Positions 57,040-64,000 of a DNA stretch of 64,000 nucleotides are shown piece by piece. The stretch lies in assembly GCA_013399305.1 (NCBI GenBank), contig VXAI01000660.1:76163-140162 (forward strand), given 5' to 3'. A program made the translations under genes and the position numbers. Origin of the DNA: Rostratula benghalensis. Its lineage: Eukaryota; Chordata; Aves; Charadriiformes; Rostratulidae. The number at the start of each line of letters is the position of its first letter. The stretch's first letter is position 1. The notes under the pieces were generated by a model that saw only the letters and a list, made by a program, of their open reading frames with translations, was not told where the DNA came from and made no database searches.

Positions 57040-59265
57040 TCAGGCCAGTCCCCACACTTCCATGTCCTGGACACAGAACTCCTCCTGTGGCGAGAGAGTC
57101 TCATTGCCTAAGGTCTTGCAGGGGCGGCTGCCCCCATGGTGCAGGTTTCCATCCAGTCACAGCCCACATCTATGCTTGGGAAGGTGCCAATGGCTGAGGG
57201 TCCCTTCATCTGCCTTCCAGGATGCTTGGAGACCTCCCTAGCCACCTTCTTGGGGACTGACCACCTCCCTGTTCCCATTCCTGGGTACCCTCCTGCTGAG
57301 GATGCCAAGCAAAAGGGATGGGCAAAAGGGGACAAGACCAGCAGCCACCCCTGGGACTGCTACCCTGCCCCCAGGCAGGGTCTGGGCAGGGCTGCTGGCA
57401 GCAGGGTCAGGGAGGGTAAAATGGTCAGTGCTGCTGGACAACCTTCACCAGTGCTTCTGTCTTCAAACCACTCAGACCTGGCTCCACAAGGCAACATGGG
57501 CTCAGAGGACCCTGTGGACTGCTAAAGCCACTAGTATGGCTCCTACTTACCCCCACTGACCATCAGCAGGTCCACATCCCCTTTCATGAAGAAGTTGTTC
57601 CTGCCTGTCCACCTGAACACCTGCATGGGGACAGCAGTTAGCCAGGACTGGTGGTTGGGGCCCAGTGTCCCTGTCCCCATCCTTGTCACTGTCCTGCAAG
57701 GGACAGCTGGGGGCTTCTGAGCAAAGCTGGCTTTGCCTGTCCCTACAGTGTCCTCTTCTCCAGAGGAAGACTTGCCCAAGCTTGTGGGCACCATCCTGGT
57801 GCTGTGCTCATCCCTCCCAGCAGCCTTGGCCCCCCACTTCCAGAGGACAGCTGCCACCCACTGATGCCACCAGCTTCATCACATGCACTGACACACACCT
57901 CCCCCCAGGTGCAGGCAGATGTGGCTGAGCTGCTTCCATGTTCCACCAAGGCTTGATTTTGACTACCCTGGCATGCAGAGTATCCCCCATGGCACCAAGC
58001 TGGGCAGGATCCTCTTCCCTAAGCCCCACTTCCCTACATGGCCAGCTGGGATTTGCCTCCTACCCCCAGCCCTGGGCAAAACCTTGGGATTACAGGGACA
58101 CCCCCTGCAAGGGAGCTTCACCCATGTCCAGCCAACTTTGGACGTGGCAACCCACAGCATCACCCCAGACCCTTCCCCAGCATCCTGGGGACTGCCTGGT
58201 GTGGCTGGGTCCCAGGGCCCTCTGACTCAGCCTGCTGCCCCACCTTTAGCTCTGGCAAGAAGGAGAAGAGAAAGGTCTCACCCGTCCTGTAGAAGCCATT
58301 GCTACAGCAAATGGTGGTGGCAGAAGACACCGAAGGCCTGGGGGATGGAGAACAGAGAGTGAAGGAGGAGTGAGGAGGTGTGGAGAGTGGGGTGGCATGT
58401 GCTTCGTGGGACTCCCTAGTGCTGGAATGCATCCCTCATCCTACCAGCAGCAGAAGGGCTGTGACCAGCCCTGGGTGACACCAGCTTTGATGCCTGCAGC
58501 ACCACGGAGCAGTAGGGCAGGGGAGAGCCGAGCCATACCTGTACCTCTGTGTCCTTGATGAGCAGCAGGGCCGGGGAGCTCATCTGGGCCCTGCACTGGT
58601 ACAGGGTCCGCAGGCTGAAGCTGTCCTGTCCAGTGCAGTACAGCAGGCGCCAGGCTAGGTCAGCTGGGGGGGAGGTGGGGGCCCAGCAGGGGGGCAGAGA
58701 GTGCTCAACTGGGGCTTACAGGTTTCTTCTGATCATCCTGCCCCAAGCACTCCCACCAAGAGCTCCCTCAAAGCATCCTTCTCTCCCTCAACCCAAGCAC
58801 CTCCCCCAAGAGGTCCCCTCAAATGCATGAACGCACACAGACTCATGCACACACCTGCCCCACACACACACACTTCCCCCCGCCCTGCCCTGTATGCCCC
58901 TGAGGGGTATCCTCAAGCCCCTCCCCCCCCACCCTCAGCAGCCTCCCAAGATGCTCCCTGCAAGCATCCCCCCTCAAGATCCACACTCCCCCAAGAGACA
59001 CTGCTGAGGTGGCTGTCCCCAGGAGCAGGGGGATGGCATCTGTCTGGCCTCGAACTGGAACAGTTCTTGGCAGGACAGTGGCCATGGATCTGTGGTGCAG
59101 GGCGATGAAAGTGCAGGTCCCATGCTGGTGGGAGGGTTTGTCACCTCCTGCAGGACACTGCTTGGTGTGGCTCAGCACCAGCCATGCAGGCTCCTCCAGG
59201 GCCAGAGCTGCAGCTGGGGTGTCCTCCCAGCCTGGCTCCCTACAGTCCACAGGCAGCTCCTCATC
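57040..59265 (-). pseudogene. TLDC2: TLDC2-like TLD-domain gene, apparently inactivated
   Basis: Four TLD exons are recognisable on the - strand: 58663-58539 (LLYCTGQDSFSLRTLYQ), 58337-58244 (NGFYRTGETFLFSFLPELK), 57620-57551 (VFRWTGRNNFFMKGDVDLL) and ~57174-57040 (LDGNLHHGGSRPCKTL … VWGLA stop). The order, phases and position next to SAMHD1 match TLDC2, a TLD protein of poorly known, possibly V-ATPase/oxidative-stress-related role. Lesions: exon 58337-58244 is 94 nt where 96 are expected, shifting frame between FGVF and GFYRTGE. A TGA (57157-57159) replaces Trp of the LWLDG motif. The last exon's acceptor no longer gives the right phase. A possible earlier exon at ~59265-59160 (DEELPVD…LALEEP) is weak. 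Sequencing error is the main alternative. Confidence 0.72.
58852..58872. repeat. Short (CA)n tract
   Basis: A brief imperfect CACACA run lies within C-rich sequence next to the TLDC2 remains. Confidence 0.6.
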
Positions 59266-60039
59266 CTCATTGGGTTGGCAGCAGGTGCAAGTGAGCATCC
59301 TCAAATGCACTTTATGTCCAGGGGCTGGGCCAAGGGGCCTAAAGGCCACAGGGATGAGCAGTGGACTCCAGCCCACCTCCTGAGAACCCTGCCATGCCCT
59401 GGTACCTTGTCAGGTCATGCCACCACTGCACACAGAAGTTCAAGGGTGTGGGGTGGCCCAGGGGAGAGGAGGAGGAAGAGGGTACAGATGTGGCTTCCAC
59501 AATCTCAGCCCCAGCAGTTCCTGACCTCCCCTCCCTACCCACAGCTGGGCTGGCTCTGCACTGTGTGTGGGATATGCCTTGATCCTGGTGGCAGCTGGTG
59601 ACAAGTACGTCAACCAGCCACATGCTCAAAATGGCCATGGGTGCAACTCCTGTGGGCAGTAGTTCCTTGCTGCTGTGGGGAACAGGCAGAAAGCATCCTG
59701 AAGGGACAAGAGGGATGAGGCAGAGCAGCCCCAGGTGGCAGGAGATCTCTTGGCCTTCAGGGTGATTGAATCCATGGGATGGGGTAGCAGGGCTACAGGA
59801 GCAGGTCCTGAGCACAAACATCACCATCTACACCTCACCAGCACCTCGCTCACTCCAGGGCAGTTCCTGGCTGGATGGCCTGGTTCGTGCCTCCCAGTGC
59901 TACCCTAGGCCTTGTTGCCAGTGCCCATGCTGCCATGTGGGATTGCATCACACCACACTGGACCTACCAGGAGATGGTAGTGGGCACGAAACCCCCTCAT
60001 TTGCAGCCGTGAAGGTGCTGCTGGGAGACATGCTGCCAG

Positions 60040-60245
60040 GAAGCCCTCAACACTGCTTTGGGGTTAATGTTCACCCATGCTGGCCACTCTCTGGAGGTCC
60101 ATGTGACACAGTTGAGTAGGGATGCAGGCGGCCTGTCCTGGCTTGGGGGGAGTGGGGGATGGCGGGCAGGACGCATCTACTTCCAGAGCCAAATCCTGCA
60201 TGGGACCTGGATGGGCGGCCATCCCTTCCTTCACACCCCAGCAGC
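60040..60245 (+). repeat. Local duplicated segment, copy 1
   Basis: It shares GTTAATGTTCACCCATGCTG G and then the ordered blocks AGAGCCAAATCCTGCATGGG AC, CTGGATGGG and CTTCACACCC with a second copy near 61040-61273. No coding function is recognised. Confidence 0.75.
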
Positions 60246-60724
60246 CAGGCTCTGAATCACCAAATGAGGAGCCTACGGTGAAGGAGGCCTTTGTTTTAGG
60301 ATCAGCAGTCAGGTAGTACCTATGTTGCTTTTTGCAACACGACTGTTGCCATGCTTGTGGCAACTGCCAACACCTGTCCAGCAGATAAAGTGCACCTTGA
60401 GGGTGTGTGCCCCTTGCTCTGGTAGGGACAGCCTGGGTTCCACAGCTGGGGGAGCTGGGCCCCCCGAGAGAGCTGTGAGAGGAGCAGACACCCAGCTCGG
60501 TTTTTCCCACCAGGCGTTGGTGGCAGCAGTGGCCACAGGTCGGCAGCAGCTGGGGGCAGTGGGGGGTGTGTGAGTTCCTCATGGCTGGCACTTAGCCACT
60601 GGCAGGACTCTGGGTGGACCAGGAGGTTGTATTGGCCCCAAAAGCCTCCCCTGACTCAGGAACCAGGGTACAAGATGCACGCCTTGCCTGAGCTGCCTGC
60701 CATAGGGCAGCCACCCCTGCTACT

Positions 60725-61030
60725 GTCCTTCTCCACTGCCCTGCTCTGCCCTGTTCGCACACTTGCTTCTCCCCCATTCCAGTCCTTTTTCAACATATGT
60801 CCCCGTTTCTGCCCTTTCCATGCCCCTACCTATGCCAGTGCTTCTGTCTCTGTTGTTTACCCAGACCCTGCCCCTGCTCCTGCCCTTCCCATACCCTTGC
60901 CCCGAGTCTGTCGCTGCCCATGGCCACTGCTTGTCCTTGCCCTTGACCCTGCTGTGTCCCTTTCTTTAATCCCTGTCACTGGCCTTGCTCTTTCCCATTC
61001 CTGCCCCTGCCCTTTTCCCCATCCCTGCCT
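60725..61030 (+). repeat. Pyrimidine-rich degenerate repeat tract
   Basis: About 300 nt are dominated by variants of CCTGCCCCTGCCCTTCCC, with strong C/T bias on the + strand. Open frames through it are low-complexity artefacts. Confidence 0.65.
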
Positions 61031-61039
61031 GTGCACTGC

Positions 61040-61273
61040 TGCAACAGCACCATGGAGTTAATGTTCACCCATGCTGGCCCCTCTCTAGCCGTCCATGCCT
61101 GACACAGGTGGGTGGGAATGTGCGCAGCCTGCCATGGAAGGTGTGGGGGTTTCCAGGACACATCCCCTTGCAGAGCCAAATTCTGTGTGGGACTGGGATG
61201 GGTGGGCAGACATTCCCCTCCAGCCAGGTACCTGGTGGCAGTGGCCATCACCTTCTTCACACCCTGCATGCTC
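61040..61273 (+). repeat. Local duplicated segment, copy 2
   Basis: Partner of the copy at 60040-60245, offset about 1 kb in the same orientation. It differs by point changes and by an extra stretch (CAGCCAGGTACCTGGTGGC region) before the shared CTTCACACCC end. Confidence 0.75.
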
Positions 61274-61499
61274 CCAGTCCTTGCTCCTGCCCATTACCCT
61301 TTTCCCTGTGCTGTGCTGTCCTTGTTCCTGCACCTGGCCTTCTCTCGCAACTGCTCTGCTTTTGTACATGCCCCGCCCCTCACTCTTCTTTTGCATCCAG
61401 TGCTCACACCGTTGCCTCTTCTTAGGTCCCCTCCTGAGTTCAGCTTTGGGACCTGCTCCCCTGGGAGACTCAGATGGACCCAACACAGAGCACACAAGA

Positions 61500-62976
61500 G
61501 GTGTTTAAAACTTGGCAGTTTATTATGCTCCTTGCCATGCCGCAGCAGGCAGTAAGAGCAGCCCTGCTCCCTGGACACCCATTCACACCCTTCCACCAAA
61601 GCGCTAATAGCAGTGCAAGTAAGGCAAAAGTTCTAATTGTCCAGAAAGAAAGAAGAGCTGTTTACACAACTGCCTGGGCACCTTAGTTGTTGCTTTGCAC
61701 CAGGTTTGGCTTTGACACTGTGACGTTCCCAGCCCTTTGGGTTTTATTGAGATTTATTGGGAAGCTGCTGCTGGTCCAACACAAGGGAAAATTAACACTG
61801 TGATCACTGCTTCTCTGCCACCATGCCAGCAGCAGAGCAAGACGCCAATCTGGTGGGTTGGCCCTTTTGGGTCACATTCATGGGGTCAGCAGCAGCTCTG
61901 AAGTGACCAGGTCTGAGCACAGAGGGAGAAGATTGTCGGGGAATCAACGGATAATGCTTTAACTGAGTCCTTCGCACACAGCCACAAGGTACCACCACTG
62001 TACGTACAAGAAGATAACACAGGGAAGTGTATCCCAGCGTAGAACACCTGCAGCCCAACAGATCCACAACAGCAGTGGCTAAAGCTCCTTCTGGATCTGG
62101 TCTGGAGTCTTAAAAGGGCAGATTTTGACCCCTCCTGGTCTCCAGCCCAGGCAGGACCTTGCTCCTTCCACATCCAGGCTGCTGCCTCAAGTGATCCCAA
62201 CATTATAGTGTGACCCTGTGCTGCCAAGTTCTGTCACCCTACAGAAACAAGGAGCAGAAGGAATCTATCTTCACAGTAGTGTTCCCTGTGATGCCACTGT
62301 GCAGCTCCTGACACATAAGTGCCTGTGTTCCTTCAATGGGATACAGCAGTTCCTGCTTCTGCTTTCACCCCAAATCCAGTTCTTACTAGTGTTTGAGCTC
62401 CAAGTAGGGGAGCAGCTTCAGCTGTCCTCCTTCCATCCTTGGGCACCATTTCTTTCACAGCACCTGTGATTTTTCCAGATCCCACACCAGTAGGAGAACC
62501 AAGAAATGGCATCTGCAGGCAGGATTTAAGCATCAGGTCCTCGCGAACTGCCTTGGGCCAAGCAGGAAGATCAAAGCAGTGAAGGGGAAACCTCTAGGAG
62601 AAGCAAACAGCTCCAAAAAGCACTGATAATAAAATAATCTATTTATGGTCTGAGCTCTTTTTGAACTGGACATTCAGCTCAGACACTTTCTCCAGTTCCT
62701 GCTGGACTGTCCAGACTCGATAGCCGAGGTCCAAGTGAGAAGCACAGCTAAGGGAAGAAGGGAGATGCTCCAATGGAGGCACTGCAGCTCCTACCTCTAG
62801 CTCTTACAATCTCTGCACTGAGCCTGCAGCTTCAGAAGAACCTCAACCCTTTCTTTCAGTAGGTACTCCCAAAGTCAAGATTTCATTCAGGGAACCTTCC
62901 CCACCCACCCCACATATCCCAAGCTTTGCATGTTCCTCAAAGTGGTCCACGTCCCAGGGAATGGTGGGCACAATCC
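61500..62976 (-). other. Gene-free stretch, possible 3' UTR on - strand
   Basis: No exon is recognised on either strand. Two - strand AATAAA clusters (complement of TTTATT at ~61519 and ~61741-61759) and composition lower in GC than 54-61 kb suit a 3' UTR belonging to the candidate exon at 62977-63125. Confidence 0.3.
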
Positions 62977-63125
62977 TTATTTCAAAACAAGCATTGCCTC
63001 TGTTCCATCTCGCCTTGTCAAATGGAGTCCATGAGTGAGGTAGTACTCCCGCCGGAGGAAGGCATAGAAATAATCTGAGATGAGGAGGATCTGCAGAAGT
63101 GAGATGTTCAGACACATCAGTGTTG
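62977..63125 (-). CDS. Candidate last coding exon of an unidentified - strand gene
   Basis: After a strong pyrimidine tract (TCCCTTTTTTTCCTTG on the - strand) the frame encodes a hydrophobic, membrane-helix-like stretch ([17 protein letters not shown]), then basic LRREYYL and a tail ending at TAA (62977-62979). An alternative acceptor gives a start at 63090. The sequence downstream on the - strand to ~61515 looks like a 3' UTR, with AATAAA near 61519-61524 and 61741-61759. The LLQxLLxxDYFY pattern resembles the last helix of KDEL-receptor-like proteins, but I cannot identify the gene. It may be a chance frame. Confidence 0.28.
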
Positions 63126-64000
63126 CTTCAAAACAAGGAAAAAAAGGGACACGTGTTTGACAGACCCTGAAGGGGTTTAAGAAGTTCAGCACGCTTTGTG
63201 AGAAGAGACACTGTGGAACACTCCTTGTCCATTGCCTTGCAACATTAAGCCAAGGGAGACTTAAACTATTTAAGCCTTAAACAAATCTATTGTTGCTCTA
63301 CAAGTGTGTTCTCACAGACATCTCTGCTAAGGAGACAGTAGCTCCATAAACCAGTCAAAACATATGACAACGGCAGGTCCACCAGGGTCACAGCTTTACA
63401 GACCATCTCAGCCTCACCAACAGGACACAATCCAAACACCACCATGCAGCTCAACGAAAATGCTGGGTCTCCTGCTGCTGACTGCTACTTTTCAACTGTG
63501 ATTGTTTTTCAACGGCCATTTCTACTCAGGCAGCAGCATATCCCAGCTCCCAAGGTCAGCCTTAGCAAACAGAAGCTTTAGCAGTTTAACAAAATAATAC
63601 TTACCAGGTTAAAGGGTGAAAAGAATAGCTGGAATGTCAAGGCTGTGGCTTCACAGCACAACGTCTAGGAGCACTTATTCACCCTCATCACTTCTGCAAG
63701 TCCTTCCTGCCCATATGCTGTTGTGCCCCACCTGTGGGGCAGCCAGCCCTGGGTATCTGTTTGCACAGTCTCCCTTTTAGAGGTGACCTGAGCTGGCTGT
63801 CTCCCTGATTCCTCCCTGATCCAGCTCAGAGCATACTGCCACACACAGAAGGTGGCACTGTCCCATAATTGCATGGGAGGTGGCATACCTCAGGTTGGTA
63901 TGGCCACTGACCAAGTGGCAATCACAACTGAAGCTCCTTGAAAACTGCAGTGACCATGGAAGCCGAAAGTGGAAATCACAAGGTCCCTCCCCTCCTCAGC
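63126..64000. other. Stretch without a supported gene
   Basis: A strong - strand donor (CTG|GTAAGTATT, donor at 63604) ends a short open stretch (FFSPFN) preceded by CCACAG at 63643. It could be a 38-nt exon joined in phase to the 63090 acceptor, but this is thin evidence. Nothing else is recognised. Confidence 0.25.

Noticed and set aside
59009..61599. Long open frames (up to 177 codons) on both strands
   Set aside because: Low-complexity or repeat-derived; frames on opposite strands overlap and none resembles a known protein, apart from a weak possible TLDC2 N-terminal exon near 59160-59265.

Overview
This window is vertebrate nuclear DNA, almost certainly from a bird. Its coding sequence is split into short exons with GT-AG introns. 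It carries CR1 LINE fragments with the typical avian 3' end (…CCTTCCAACC…ATTCTATGATTC) and ERV-type LTRs, and its introns are compact. Two complete genes were rebuilt exon by exon, checking reading-frame phase at every junction: RBL1 (p107) and SAMHD1, both on the + strand. They are followed by a decayed TLDC2 on the - strand. The mammalian order RBL1-SAMHD1-TLDC2, with TLDC2 in opposite orientation, is therefore conserved (20q11.23 in human).

Layout. 1-94: GC-rich RBL1 promoter with an E2F-type site. 95-23408: 22 coding exons of RBL1, 1,052 codons. 23409-~25620: its 3' UTR with two AATAAA signals. ~25620-28930: no gene found; three LTR-like elements, two of them lying antisense just upstream of SAMHD1. 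28930-29247: CpG-rich SAMHD1 promoter with a perfect CRE palindrome. 29248-51998: 16 coding exons of SAMHD1, 616 codons, with one apparent GC-AG intron. 51999-~53950: its 3' UTR. 54260-56900: intergenic DNA with two CR1 pieces. 57015-~59265: remains of TLDC2 on the - strand, with a 2-nt exon deletion and a stop codon in place of a conserved Trp. 60040-61280: a locally duplicated segment and a pyrimidine-rich tract. 61500-63125: a possible 3' UTR and last exon of an unidentified - strand gene.

Biology. RBL1 is an E2F/DREAM-linked pocket protein restraining S-phase genes. SAMHD1 is the dNTP triphosphohydrolase that limits dNTP pools and retroviral reverse transcription, and is itself switched by CDK phosphorylation; the CDK site is conserved here. 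The two neighbours thus both belong to cell-cycle and nucleotide control, but nothing in the sequence shows that they are co-regulated.

I did not find a previously undescribed system. The observations most worth following are the apparent loss of TLDC2, the GC-AG intron and possible alternative last exon of SAMHD1, and the ERV LTRs beside the SAMHD1 promoter.
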